This document shows positions 21,901-33,539 of a stretch of DNA of 64,000 nt, piece after piece. The notes beneath the pieces are model-generated. The model ran no database searches. It saw only the letters and a list, made by a program, of their open reading frames with translations, and was not told where the DNA came from. The translations under genes were made by a program, and so were the position numbers. Every line of letters begins with the position of its first letter. The stretch's first letter is position 1. Source of the stretch: Pomphorhynchus laevis (lineage: Eukaryota > Acanthocephala > Palaeacanthocephala > Echinorhynchida > Pomphorhynchidae); assembly GCA_012934845.2 (NCBI GenBank), contig WNNJ02002235.1, positions 1-64,000 of the forward strand, written 5' to 3'.

Positions 21901-22690
21901 CGTGACATTGACCGGATTTATACAACGTGTCTTCCTTGTATAGTTTCGGGACATATAGTATCATTTCGACCAATTAAGTTCGTGATCTTGGCATACTTAT
22001 GCAATCGTCACTTAAAACTAGAATGGATACCGAAAGACGTTGCTCTTCAGCAAGGAAGATGATTTATCTAATTAAAACTTGTTTCTTGTCAATATCTCCT
22101 CAGTGTTTTGCTCGGCTATATAATGCGCTTGTTCGTCCCCATATCGAATATGCTATCCAGGCATCATTCCCTTCTACAAAAGATGAAATGAGGGATTTGA
22201 AAAGAATTCTACGTCGTGGCAGCAAGCTCGTTCGAGGATGTAAAATGATGAGTTACAGCGATCGTTTAACTTCAATAGGCATGATATCGGTGCAAGCCAG
22301 ACTACTCGTTCTGAATCTGTTTGCGATGTAGTCTATAGTAAAGGGGATAGATGGCTACCCAAGTGAATGTGTTGAATTGAATGTCCGACAAAGTCGCAGG
22401 GGTCATTCTCTCGCGTTACGTGCAAGACAAATTGGAAGGTCGACAATGGTATCACGATTGTCACGCAGAGTGAGAAAGTTGTGGAACGCATTGCCTCACG
22501 GCATCATGAATGCGTCATCATTAAGCCAATTCAAAGCCATGGTTAACACTTGGATAACACACTGATCAGGGCAACATTGGAAGTTCTTATTCTTGGATTG
22601 GTTAAAATTGATATGTTGGTTTTATGTGTTGTAATGTACGATGAGCGGGCAAAACGGCCTTCTCGGTCAAAGCCCTGTATATAATAATAT
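18965..22690 (+). mobile_element. LINE family C relative, decayed
   Basis: ORF1 remains at ~18,980-19,740 (a possible coiled-coil stretch, LCLYRLGKRLDSPRLLKVV, then VIRKRPFVRWRSL). The ORF2 remains follow as six fragments: endonuclease 19,840-20,520 (SISETWLHD, RGGGVALYV, LVGDFDLPA, IGGSDHCVL), RT 21,279-21,890 (NYRAISLTSHLGKVLERII, QHGFRKGRSCLTN, LFDFSRAFDSVPH, GVPQGSVIGPLLF, FADDIK), and the C-terminal region 21,999-22,565 (LVRPHIEYA, VSRLSRRVRKLWNALP). Several stops and frameshifts. The 3' end has a covarying hairpin (22647-22675) and a TGTATATAATAATA tail. Clearly older than family C at 12-16 kb. Confidence 0.8.
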
Positions 22691-22845
22691 ATTATGAGCT
22701 GAGTCTCGAAATATATTATGTATAATAATATATTACGTCTCGTAATATATTATGTATAAGTTATGCTGAGTCTCGTAATACATTATGTATAATAAATAAT
22801 ATATTCTCATAATATATTATGGTCTGAGTCTCGTGTGGCTGAGTT
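22690..22845. repeat. Degenerate AT-rich tandem repeat
   Basis: About four imperfect units of CTGAGTCTCGTAATATATTA plus TGTATAATAATATATTA, at the 3' tail of the preceding LINE. Probably expansion of the LINE tail. Confidence 0.6.
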
Positions 22846-22859
22846 ATTTGACGAGGCTC

Positions 22860-25060
22860 TTTATTTACAGCAAATGTAACATCAAAAAAGCAAGTTACGA
22901 CTGCTTAAGACTGGAAAAAGGCTTATACAAAACTGATTACTGCTGGTTAACTTGATGTAAGATCTTCCACACTGTCGAGAGAACTAATGGGCGATGTGCT
23001 CTCTCATAGCAATATTGTCAAGGGCAAATCATTAAAACAGTTTCTGCAAGATACATCCAAATGCAGCTAACAGTGAACAAGAGGCATTGCTTAGCATTTC
23101 TCTTCCAATGCATAGTCAGCACTTAGTATGATTTTCTGTAATTGACGAATATAGCATTGTTGAGGTATGTCGACGTACTTGAGGAAGCGCTGGTCCCTCT
23201 GAGATGAACGCAGCATCTTGGCGAAGACTAGTTACACGCTATATAATGGAATCTCGCAGCTTAGCTAGGGTTATTTCTGACTTCGCTATATGTGTGGCAA
23301 GCAGTAATTTGTCTAAGGGTTCACTCGATGCATTCACGGTCAGTAGACTTATCGCAATTCGAAAAAAGGATGGTGGAATACGACTCATAGTCGTCTGTGA
23401 AGTTTCCAGGCGTATAATTTGCAGCGTCTTAGTGAGAGTCTTATAAATTGATTTGATAGACTTGTTACATCCCAATAATCGGGAATAAAAATATACTGTA
23501 CGGTCACTACGTGACGTATTTCAGAGCGATTCTTATCAATGTTTGCTAGCAGTAGATGCCTCCAACGCTTTTAATACCATCAACCGAGCGGTAACCCTCC
23601 ACAATATAGAATATACTTGTCCGGCACTAACAGTCGCCCTGAGAAACGTCTAAAGATCTCCCGCAAAGCTCTATATAAGTGGTGACACAATTGTATCTAT
23701 AGAAGGCTTTACTAGGAAGATACATTTCCTATGCCTGTCTATACAATGTCATATCTCCCACTCATCGACTCATACAACGGAGTGTCCCTCAGATTAAACA
23801 AATGTGGTTTGCTGATGACTCGAATTTTGTCGGCAGCTTTGAGCATGGACAGAAGGTATGGGAAATTCTGGTAATCAAGGGTCGTTAACGCGTCCAAAAC
23901 CCAACTACTTTCTTAGCATATACGTGAATGTAATCATTGATACATCAAGTAACTCTTAATACTGTCGGGATAAAAAGCACTTGGAGTGCCCATCGGCACA
24001 GATACTTTACTCACCGAACACACTAACGAAAGATCCAAATCATAAGTATCGATCGTCGAACTTCAAAGGAGGTGGCCTCTATCGACCCACATGTTGCATT
24101 GACCGGTTTAGTTAACTCCCTACAATTCAAATAGACTCACTACCATCGGATGATCGATTGCATAACGGAGAACTTATCAGATTCACGCAGTCTTTTTCAT
24201 TCACTTGTCCCAGCTATTACAAAATTTTATCTTGTATAACAAGTGGGTTACAATCGTTTCATCTCCGGTCAAACTCGGGGGTCATAATATCTATGATCCT
24301 TGCTTCAATAACCAGATGGAGTTCAAAGGGTTGCATGAAATGTGTGAGACATTCGAATCGGCCGATTGCATTGAGCAATTGTGCCACCGCTAAAATATGG
24401 TTGCAATCTCATTATCTTTAAATCGTAAAATATTATTCACTATGAGGCTAGGTAATTGAGGTTTCTTATCCAGCAACAGTGAATATTATATCACATGCTG
24501 CAACTAGCGGCGCGTCATCATGGCTAAGTTCACTGCCTCTTAAATCTGAGAATTTTCATCTCAGTCCATTTGAATTCGTTGATGTCTTTCGCTGTCGATA
24601 TGACTGGTCGAGTGATGATCGATATTGTATATGCGGCGAGTCAATGACCATGGGTCACCCGCTTTCCTGCCCAAAAGCGAGTTTCTACACTGTTCGACAA
24701 CACACCATCAGAAACATAATCGTACAGGAATTATCCCGAATTTGTCATAATGTCGAAATTAAGCCCCACCTTTCTTGCGTCCTTGAGTCAATATCTTTCC
24801 AGCCCTCTACCACAACCATAGATGAGCAAGCACGACCCGGTTTTGTTTGTACTGGGCTGCATATTGAAAGTTTTGTGACGTCACTAACATATTCCACACT
24901 AGCTCAATCGTACGCAAGTCGCAGTCCCAGCTCTGTCTTCGAGTATAACGAAACCTGCAAAGTAGCAAAGTATGGAGAGCGGATTGAGTAGTTCGAATAT
25001 GCCAGATTTATGCCGCTTGTATTTTTAACGTCAGGCGGGATGGGGAAGATCGTAATATCA
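22860..25060 (+). mobile_element. RLE-bearing LINE (R2/NeSL-like), decayed copy 1
   Basis: A single-ORF non-LTR element with multiple breaks. Recognisable parts: pre-RT and RT fingers (23,204-23,446: MNAASWRRLVTRY, RLIAIRKKDGGIRLI, EVSRRII), RT palm remnants (23,540-23,900), and the C-terminal zinc/endonuclease region (24,479-25,060: YCICGESMTMGHPLSC, RQHTIRNII, EQARPGFVC and FLTSGGMG). These elements carry a restriction-like endonuclease after the RT instead of an N-terminal apurinic-type one. It ends where a minus-strand RT fragment begins (25,068). Confidence 0.7.
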
Positions 25061-25067
25061 CTTCTGC

Positions 25068-25714
25068 GCTCAATCATCTGCAAAAAATGCTTCATATTGT
25101 GGTGTACCAATAGCGGAGCCTAGTACTGATATTCCATATATACTGATCTCTATATCGGGCGAAGGGTGTTGGTCGATTTCGAGGCTTCGATGTGAAAGCA
25201 GTTTTGATTTGCTTGGATTCACTATATAGCCATACTTTGGACCTTCCCTCATTAAAACATCCCACACTTTCTTGATATTCGGTAGGTCTCCGACAAAATT
25301 AGCGTCATCGGCATACCACACCTGATGAACGTTAGGAACGCGTTGGTGAATTTTGTCTATTAGCGGTAGTGAAGCCAGAGAAAAACATGGCATTGCGAAG
25401 GGGTCGCCTTGAGTAAAACCCTCCTCAGATAGCAAAGTATCGGTTCCGACAGCCAACATTGAAGGATTTTGATATAAGTTATGCAATATACAGGATAATG
25501 ACGGGCATATGAATTTGAGATTATGGAGAGCTGCTTGTCTGTTTATTTTGTTGAACGCATTAGTCGCATCGATTGAAAGGAGACACGAATCGGGGTTTTT
25601 TTTGTACAAAGATCGAAGCTTGTGGACGGCATGCTCAACACCACATCTTTGACCTGCAGCTGTTTGAACATTTCCTGCGACATCCTGTATGTCATCTCTT
25701 ACATGGGTGAGGAT
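25068..25714 (-). mobile_element. RLE-bearing LINE, RT fragment
   Basis: Minus-strand reading gives SKAILTHVRDD, AAGQRCGVEHAVH, LLSIDATNAFNKINR (motif A), EEGFTQGDPFAMP (motif B), WYADDANFVG (motif C) and GPKYGYIVNPSKSKLL. The frame 25609-25070 is open. It lies opposite in orientation to the preceding copy, so the two halves form an inverted arrangement, either an inversion or a second insertion. Confidence 0.8.
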
Positions 25715-25955
25715 GGCCTTAGAGATTATTATTAGAATAATATAACAATAATGAAGAGTGAACCCGCTTCATCATCGGGTGCCCCTACGTCTTTCGACAA
25801 CGCGATCTTGTGGCTTTGACGTGTGCTTACAGAGAAGTCAATAGAGAGTGCATGCTCGAGGTTTGAACCCCGTACATAGAGTTTGCAAGCACACGCCTCC
25901 ACCATTCGGCCACGCGGGGCCTTAGAGATTATTATTAGAATAATATAACAATAAT
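25715..25955 (-). mobile_element. tRNA-derived SINE with 38-bp flanking direct repeats
   Basis: On the minus strand, GCCCCGCGTGGCCGAATGG opens a tRNA-like head: A box TGGCCGAATGG (25902-25912), anticodon-loop-like CTTGCAA, B box GGTTCAAACC (25860-25869), 43 bp between boxes. The layout resembles a Ser/Leu-type tRNA with an extra arm, but the acceptor 3' half no longer pairs. A body of ~90 bp follows to 25753. The copy is flanked by the same 38-bp sequence at 25715-25752 and 25918-25955, which is RLE-LINE sequence, so the SINE inserted into that LINE. Being degenerate and joined to a non-tRNA body, it is a SINE rather than a tRNA gene. Confidence 0.75.
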
Positions 25956-26395
25956 AATAACAATAATAATAAAATATAATCTAATAGCAATGCAGCGATT
26001 TATTTCCCATTTCGCCTTTCGGCTGGGCAAAATTTAAAATACAATAAATTAAATCAATTACTTGAAATCAGAAATGCGGCGTCTGAACATTTAGCGTACG
26101 TTGTTATAGATGAATTCTGAAGTTTGAAATTGGGCCATGAGTGCAACGGTGTGCAAGAAAAATGTTAAGCATCAATCAAAGTTAAACGATTTCCTAGTCC
26201 TCCTTTGTCGACTTGTTCTAAAGACCACGAAGATAATACGGGGCATGCGAAAGCATGCAAAAGAGCTGAACACTCTTTTGAGCAAAATCGACAGTGACAG
26301 TGAGTCGAGCGAGTGTGAAAAGAGAGTTGAATTGAACAAAATTTGGCGTGGTAGCCGTCTAAAGATTAACGCCAAACCAGCGGACGCTTTTGGTA
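25956..26395. other. AT-repeat and unassigned interval
   Basis: Starts with an (AAT)n run (25,945-25,975). A plus-strand frame of 107 codons (26137-26460) contains a Ser/Asp/Glu-rich patch and no family motif that I recognise. It may be chance or decayed element. Confidence 0.3.
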
Positions 26396-26765
26396 TCATG
26401 GATTTCTCCAAGCTGATTGAGTATAAACAGGCGTCAAAAAGATATCTGGATCTAGGCTAAGTATTTTGTTATCGAATAGCAGTCGGACTGCCAAATACGC
26501 TGTGGTTTCACCAAGGCGAAATCGATTGCAAAGTTTGACCGAGAGTAGTATCGATCTACTAATCACCGCAACAGCTGTAGAAGAACACTTCGATGATACT
26601 CCTAATATCATTTTTAGGTAGCGCCAAAAACATTTATCAATGATCTGAAAATCTCCTAAGGTCAAATCCGACCAAAAGCATCGAATCCCGTAACTCGGAA
26701 TAGGAAGCCACATCACATCAAAGTATTTGATCGCGCCTTCGAAGGACATAAGACCGAGCTTTGAT
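26396..26765 (-). mobile_element. LINE RT C-terminal fragment (possible)
   Basis: The minus-strand frame reads MWLPIPSYGIRCFWSDL and WRYLKMILGVSS, resembling the post-RT 'LYGCECW...RRFLRRILGV' region of LINE ORF2 proteins. Family not determined. Confidence 0.45.
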
Positions 26766-26975
26766 ATATAACAATAACAATAGTAATAACAATAGAAATA
26801 AAATGTACAATTCGTTATATAACGACTTAAATGCTTACTTTATTAAGCTGATTAATAGTAAAAGCTTAAATACATCAAAGATAAACATTTGGAAAACTTA
26901 TATATTAGATAAAATTAGAGAGAAAATGAAAATAACAAACAATTATAAAAGGAAAGATCAAATTTATAACTTTCT
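26765..26975 (+). mobile_element. Naiad PLE fragment (RT N-terminal part)
   Basis: Matches the segment between the CxC motif and RT fingers of the other Naiads (MYNSLYNDLNAYF, KINIWKTYILDKI). A related piece lies at 53,675-53,745. Confidence 0.75.
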
Positions 26976-27059
26976 ATCGTTGGTCTTATTCCTGTTGGAC
27001 TATGTCTCGAAGCCCGGATACACATAGAGGCTACTGCCGCTAGTGTATTACTGAGCTTT

Positions 27060-29370
27060 GCCCTCAATTTCAACATTATTTGAGCATATCCTTTAACTTA
27101 GCTCTCCGATTTTTTCCTTGCTATAATTTTTAAAATATTGTCCGCTTCGGGTCCTATACCTCCTGTGCACGAGAACGTTACAGATAAAAATACTCCTCGT
27201 TCAATATCAGTAATGCTTTGGTTATATTTCGCGTTTTTTCTTTGTTCATGATACATGTGACTCGCAGATGGTTCTCTAAGAAGATAAGACTGTGCAAGTT
27301 GATTAAAGACACGAATATCCATAAAGGATCGCACAAGATCTCCTATACTAAGACCCCTACAGCTTATATCCGCTCTCGCCTCCTCATATATTACAGTCCT
27401 TACCACCTTGAATTCATACAATGAAGGAACTTTCTTAAGGTTTGGTCAAATAATTACATCTCTACATGTCTTTGCTACTTCTGCTGCCAATATGTTTCTC
27501 ATGATATCATGCCTAATAATTGTAGTGCCACCGACTCTACAAGATAAAACATGCGAAACTGAAAATTCTGAACCACATGCATATTTTTCCGAAACATTTT
27601 TTGGTTGAATCAATATCTTGAGCAAATTGCATCCTGGAATTCTTGTGAACTTAGCATGTGTCCGTGTTTTCTTCCTACGCGGACAGCTAGCCATGACGAG
27701 GATCACTTGTCCGCTGTATATTTCATCATCTAGATATCTTGCTGATCCATATTCTGGTTCAAGATTTTCCATCTCTGTGTTGTTATTGCGTGATTTTCTG
27801 ACGCAATTTCTTTTGCAACCATGTCTTGTGCCATTTTCATTCTATTCGTAGAATTCAACGACAGTAATGGTATCGTCATACGTCTCGATCCACCGTTTTC
27901 CATTTTTATATCATCCATAATAGGTAAGATCCCAAGTCCGCCTAAACTCAGAGGCAACTGGCACATTATAGCAAACTTTTCCGTTATAGCATTCTGACCG
28001 CTTAGCTTTGGAATAAGCACTTCTGTTATGGCGTTTTGTAATGGTAACATTAGCTCTTCATTTTGTGCACAAGTTCTCATCATGTACCTCCATTTATGGT
28101 GTAATCCGTGACAAAAGGCAAAATATGCTACATGAGCATCAATATTGGCTATATATGACAAATTTTTAACCATTTCGACCCATTCACTAGTGTTTCGTTT
28201 AATAGCTGTCTCTACGAAATCCGATGTTCCACAAGGGCTTCCAAGAACCACTATTGGAATAGTTGGCGCCCATTGACCAAAAGTTTCTTCACGTTTTCGG
28301 CATTCTCAGGATGTGTGAGTATTTTACATTTCTGAATATTTACATGAAAGCCGTAATATTTCCCGATTGTTAATAGTCTTTTCCATATTTTTAATAGCCC
28401 AGATGCGTCTTCAATACAGCATGCATCATCTGCATACCACCAGTGGACAATACTGTCATCACAATCTTGAAGATCGTGATAAGTGGAATCGACGCCGCTG
28501 CAAATGCTGCCATCGACAATGGATCTCCTTGTGTAAATCCTTCTCGAGAACTCATTAATTCGTTTTCGATAGACAGAATCGGGCATTTTTTATAACAATT
28601 TTTCAAGCCTTTAGATAATGCAGGACAAAAATCCTATATTTTTCAATGCTAATTCTCTGTTAATAACATTGAACGCGTTGCATGCATCAATCTGGAGAAC
28701 ACACTTTTCAGTCGATTGAATGAATTGTTCTTTTATCGAGTGGACCCCTGCTTTGGTGCAACATCGCTTACCTGCACATAATTGAACACATCCAGCTACG
28801 CTTACCATATCATTTTTTATATTAGTGAGTATAGTTTTAGCAATAATTCTTCGACTGATTTCTCCAATACCAATGAGTCTAACACCTGGTTGTTTGTCAA
28901 GAGATATTAGCATGTATGCCATTAAAGCATCACTGTTGCTTGGACTTATATGTCCGGATGCTATTTGAATTGACACATCGGCAAGCGCTGATGCTAACCT
29001 CAAAGATTCATGCCCATAATTGTGAAGCATTTCATCCCAATCTTTTGCATTCAATCATGATGGACCTGCTGCGCAATGAGTTCTTCGACATGCCGACAAG
29101 ATAAGTTCCTTATCAATAGCTTCGAAAATGTTGTCGTGGTGATCACACGCCCCTTGAATGGGGGTTTGCAGCATGAAATCCTCATTCATGCGAGTACCGT
29201 CTGGATGTAGAGTTTCAAGTTATGTCCTAACCGTTATTCTTGCTAAAATTTCACTATCCAACCTGTGTATACCATGACGATGACCATTTGATGCAAGGAG
29301 ACCTATTGCACTACTTGTTTTACCATTATTTATTAGATTTATAAACTGTCTGTGCCATCCATGTGGTGAC
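27060..29370 (-). mobile_element. RLE-bearing LINE (R2/NeSL-like), copy 2, most complete
   Basis: Read on the minus strand from 29,370: N-terminal SPHGWHRQFINL and FEAIDKELI; NAKDWDEML, MLISLDKQPGVRLIGIGEISRRII, LCAGKRCCTKAGVHS; motif A LQIDACNAFNVINRE (28.65 kb); motif B REGFTQGDPLSMAAF; motif C WYADDACC (28.43 kb); thumb SPCGTSDFVETAI, LPLSLGGLGI; zinc region ACGSEFSVSHVLSCRVGG; nuclease EARADISCRGL, DIRVFNQLAQS, KNAKYN; and CTGGIGPEAD at the end. The RARADI and DIRV pair with the following Lys/Tyr fits the PD-(D/E)XK-like RLE fold. About four frame breaks remain, so it is inactive. Confidence 0.8.
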
Positions 29371-29374
29371 TTTA

Positions 29375-30080
29375 TTTTGTGGTGATCACTGTTGGAAGTT
29401 TTTAAGGCTATAAACCAGCGTTACTTATTAAAAAATCTCATTAAAAATATTATTTCGAGAGGAAATAATAGAATCTTAGCTGGTTCAAGCTCTGCGCTAT
29501 TCCCATTTCGTTTAAATATTCAATTTTTATTACACTTAAATAGATTTTAAAGTAGTGTGTTAAAGATATACATTTAATCTGTTATTATCTTTCAAAATTG
29601 CATTAACGATCAAACTTACATTTCTTCGATTTGATTAGAAATTCCGCTTATATTTGGGCATTGAAGATGAATTTTAATTTTACATCAAATTACAATATTA
29701 TTTTTAGAATTTAAGATCGTTTAGTTAATGAAATTAAAAAATGATTTATAAAATTGATTATAAACAGCTTTATTATTTTTCATCAAACTGATATTTTATT
29801 TTCTGAACTCTCTAATCGTTCAGGTAATAAAATAATAAGGCGAAAACATCAATTAGAAAACAATTAGTAAGCAAGGCGAATTAATTTGGAACTTTAGCTA
29901 AAATCTGTCACAAGTATGTTACAAACATTAAGCAAGGCGAATTAATTTGCAACTAAACAATTCGGAACTTTAGCTAAAGACTGCCACAAACAAATAAGAA
30001 TGTACCTATGTATTTTAAAAAATAGTAAATTATTATTTTTATTTAAAAATATAAATAAAGATAAATAGTAAAGATGTATA
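29375..30080. other. AT-rich interval with an internal direct repeat
   Basis: No coding region seen. AGCAAGGCGAATTAATTTG and the following ACTTTAGCTAAA-CTG-CACAA occur twice (about 29,871-29,914 and 29,933-29,993), the second with a 15-bp insertion. Confidence 0.5.
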
Positions 30081-30785
30081 TATTCGGAAAAAGATATACA
30101 TATATATGTTATAATAATTATAACGCCTATCTAACAAAAATTAAACCATCAAGTAAATATAAATATATGGATAAAAGTGAATTAATAGAATCCTTAAATA
30201 TTTTAATAAATCATAATTATTTAAAGGTAGGGACATCTATATTTTGACAAATAAAACGTGTTCCAATGGGTGGTAATAGTAGCCCAATTATAGCTGCCTT
30301 TTTTAAGCTTTATAATATATGAATATGTTCATAACTGTGAAAAAATATATCTAAATTATATAAATGTATGATATAAATGTTTAGATATATTTATTATATA
30401 TGTGTATTTAACTCTTACAATTTTTATTCAATAAGCGAACAAATTTATCCAGGTAGCCTCATTCTTAACAAAACCAATTTTAATGATAAAGATTATTTAA
30501 ATAATCAAAATTATTTAAAATTATTCATCTATATTTTGACAAGTAAAAGGTGTTCCAGTGGGAGGTAATAGTAGCCCAATTATAGCTGACTTGTTTTTAA
30601 GCTTTATAAAATATGAATTTGTTCACAACAGTGTAAAAACTAAATCTAAATTATATTAAGATATGAAATATATGTTTCGATGTATTAATATTTCACGTGT
30701 ATTTAATTCTAACAATTTTTATTCAATCGGCGAACAAATTTATCCGAATAGCCTTATTCTTAATAAAACCTAATTTGTAATTAAG
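30080..30785 (+). mobile_element. Naiad PLE fragments, duplicated RT segment
   Basis: Carries KIKPSNKYKYM, the PMGGNSSPIIA motif B and downstream sequence twice, about 297 bp apart (30,237- and 30,534-). Both copies have TGA at the codon that is Arg in the other Naiads (IFRQVKG). They therefore share ancestry by local duplication after that change. Non-functional. Confidence 0.75.
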
Positions 30786-31434
30786 TAATTACAAATTATT
30801 TTATTTGTAATTAATGATTTATAGTCTCTAAAATAGATCTTAAATGCGTTTTAAAAAATAAAAAATCATTTTTCTGCAAATACTCATTTGATAAATTAAA
30901 ATATTTATTATTGATAAATTATTAATTACAAATATCCCTACAAATATTTATTTGAGAAGGAATTAATACGTGTGCAGATGTTTCTCGAATGTAGATTGCT
31001 GAGAAATGCAAAATTGCAATTCCTTCGTTTAAAAAAATAAATAGTTACACTTGAAGAAATTTTTCATCAATTACAAATCTGATAATAATCATTCGACGAG
31101 GCTATCAAATTTTATCTTCAATACCTTTTACTGCTCTATAATTACTCCACAATATCGATTAATACAAGTATGATATCGCCAATCGGAAGACAGAAATTTA
31201 ATCGATTAATATTTAATGTTTAATCGATTTGAATAAAAATTTGGATTGAGGTATTTTCGAAATTTCTGTATCCAAAACTGATGAAACATTGTGGGGCATT
31301 AATCAAAATATCGAGTTATTTTTTTATTTAAATTAAAATTTTTACTAAAAAATTAAATTTAACTTAAAATTGAGACAATTTCTCAAAGCGATCTAATATT
31401 TGTGTCAGCGATAATATTAGACTTCACAATGCTA
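30786..31434. other. Unassigned very AT-rich interval
   Basis: Only low-complexity A/T sequence with TTAATTACAAAT-type motifs. Nothing codes convincingly. Confidence 0.5.
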
Positions 31435-31580
31435 TTTCCAAAATGTTATAAGTTCTATTCTCGATTAATCCTACATTTAACACACAACAAGTGACTTGCG
31501 ATATTGACGGTTGCAACGTATGAACAAATATTACTGTTCCTGCAAGCAGATTTATCTATAAATCAAGAAATATATAACAA
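31435..31580 (+). mobile_element. LINE ORF1 zinc-domain remnant
   Basis: Encodes VTCDIDGCNV followed by TNITVPASRFIYKSRNI, the C-x4-C half of the zinc domain found in the family C ORF1 at 12.3 kb. A very short remnant, with one in-frame stop. Confidence 0.5.
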
Positions 31581-31733
31581 TATATAACAAGAAATATATT
31601 TATGGATTCTTGTAGTGAATTAATGATTCAACTACTTATTTTCATGTAACAAATGATGTTCCTTTTTAGATTCAGCCAAATAAAGCTATCTGCTTAGTTT
31701 TTTCGTTTCAATTTATTTAGCTTAAATTTATCG

Positions 31734-33130
31734 ATGGATTCTAACCAGAGCGGTAATCAAGCCAGCGATTGTTTAACCCGCTATCTACAGCCAGCAAAGC
31801 TTGTTGCAAAATCCAATCGATCCTGATTTTATCGATATTTAACGTCAATGGCTAGACACCGAGGAGTTTCGTCAGCATATACACGCTTCCGAATCACGAA
31901 AGATTTCAATCCTTCGTTACTTTGTTTCACTAGCAATATGCAAAGCAATAAAGAATGCAGATTGCTACGACACTGCGATAAAGATTCCCAAAGATATGTT
32001 CGACAAGTACTGTCTAGAATGCTTGCTTGAAAACAATTCACTATATCTGCCACAAGCTTGTAATCAAGCCAAAGAAGTTGAACAATTTTGGACTGCTGAA
32101 ATGTGTCAGGATCATCTGCAAGGTCAATCAATTGCTATCCGATCGTTCGAGTGATACTGAAGGTACCGAACAAACACGAGTCAGTTTTGAGAATCAAAAT
32201 CCAGATGATGTCGCTACTACCAGAAAGCCAATCAAGAAACGGACATTCTATTTCTGTGGACGAACGACAAAACATGAACGAACACAGTGCCCAGCAAGAA
32301 CTGTTACTTGCATAAAATGCGGTAAACTGTGGCATTTTGCACGTGTATGTCGGAACAGCACTTCGAAAAGTGTATCCACCATTTCGTCTATTGCTCTATC
32401 TTCCTCATTCATATGCGATCCCAGAACCAATCACAAAGGGACGGGTATTTGCAATGATTGATACCGATATCATACCTAAAGTATGATGCCAGCAAAAGGA
32501 TGACAGTGAGTTTTAACGCGAGGAACGGTTTGCACTGATATGTCAACTATTAGTCGATGATACAACAATCTTGAATTCGGTGTTCTTGACAATTTATGCA
32601 CAGAATGCATACTTGGACAAAATTTTACGCAACCACATCGGTCAGTAACAATATCATTCAACGGAGAAGCATCGATTGTCTCACTGAACTAAATTACAGA
32701 TATGCGAGTACCTCCATCTCGTCTAGTTTTAGACAATGCAAGATATTGGAAGCCCATTGTAACCAATAACGATGAGAATAACTTAACCGAAGAAATTACG
32801 AACGAAGACGAAGAAAACAAATTTTGCGGTGAAGTCAACGACCACAGTTTGAAGGAAAACTCTTTGCCAGAAAAATATGACATTATTTCCGTAAAGAGGA
32901 CGTCAATAGTTTGATTTCTGAAGATATCATGTATAATCGAAATTCATTTAACAACCTTTTATTGTTATAAGTGACAAAACACGTTCGTTCTATATTTATC
33001 TGGTGTCTGATAGCGATAGTGGCGAAATGGCTCAGTCAGAGACATCGCAAGTGAAAACTGTTGCTGTATATGCATGTGCTGAGCTTTGTGCGTCATTTGC
33101 ACGTTTCAATTGCGATTATTTACAATAGAC
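31734..33130 (+). mobile_element. LTR retrotransposon gag-region fossil (Ty3/gypsy-like)
   Basis: Holds two CCHC zinc knuckles near 32,250-32,350, of the type found at the end of Ty3/gypsy-like gag proteins, with a gag-like upstream part and an uncertain downstream part. No LTRs were found. It is clearly broken in several places and looks old. Family assignment rests on the knuckles alone. Confidence 0.55.
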
Positions 33131-33331
33131 ATTTATTGAAATAACTATCCGTCCTTCGATACCAGTATTAAATGGTTATGTTCGAAGTATAGCGTTGAAT
33201 TGCAGAGCAATTGAATGTTCAATTTTGCATAATTCCAGCACCAATTATGTGGCATATTCTCTATCTGCCCATCTAGCTTCCAGCTTTTTGAATGTCGTTC
33301 TTACATTGCCCATGAGGCGCATGTATCGTTT

Positions 33332-33405
33332 TAATCTATCATCTTCCAAGATGATAGATTAAATCTATCATCTTCAAAGATGATAGATTAAATCTATCAT
33401 CTTCA
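33332..33405. repeat. Tandem palindrome array
   Basis: The 13-bp arms 33333-33345 and 33348-33360 form a hairpin, and the ~30-bp unit is repeated about 2.5 times. It marks the edge between the gag-region fossil and the following interval. Confidence 0.8.
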
Positions 33406-33539
33406 CATTGTACCAAGTTGCACTCGTCTATACACTTCTTAATCGCAAGATAACACGTTGGTGTTTGCTTGCGACCTTATCCCGTCAATTATCAGGTGAC
33501 TATATTGGATGATTACCGCAACAACATATTACACTTTTT

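Noticed and set aside
25753-25920. Functional tRNA gene
   Set aside because: Boxes A and B are present, but the acceptor and anticodon stems do not close, and a non-tRNA body is attached; a SINE fits better.
30230-30600. Selenocysteine TGA in the Naiad RT
   Set aside because: Only two locally duplicated, otherwise broken copies show it, and every other copy here has an Arg codon at that position; plain mutation is more likely.
33130-33330. Coding sequence reading RPSIPVLNGYVRSIALNCRAI
   Set aside because: Open and protein-like for ~60 codons but without any motif I can name; too weak to annotate.
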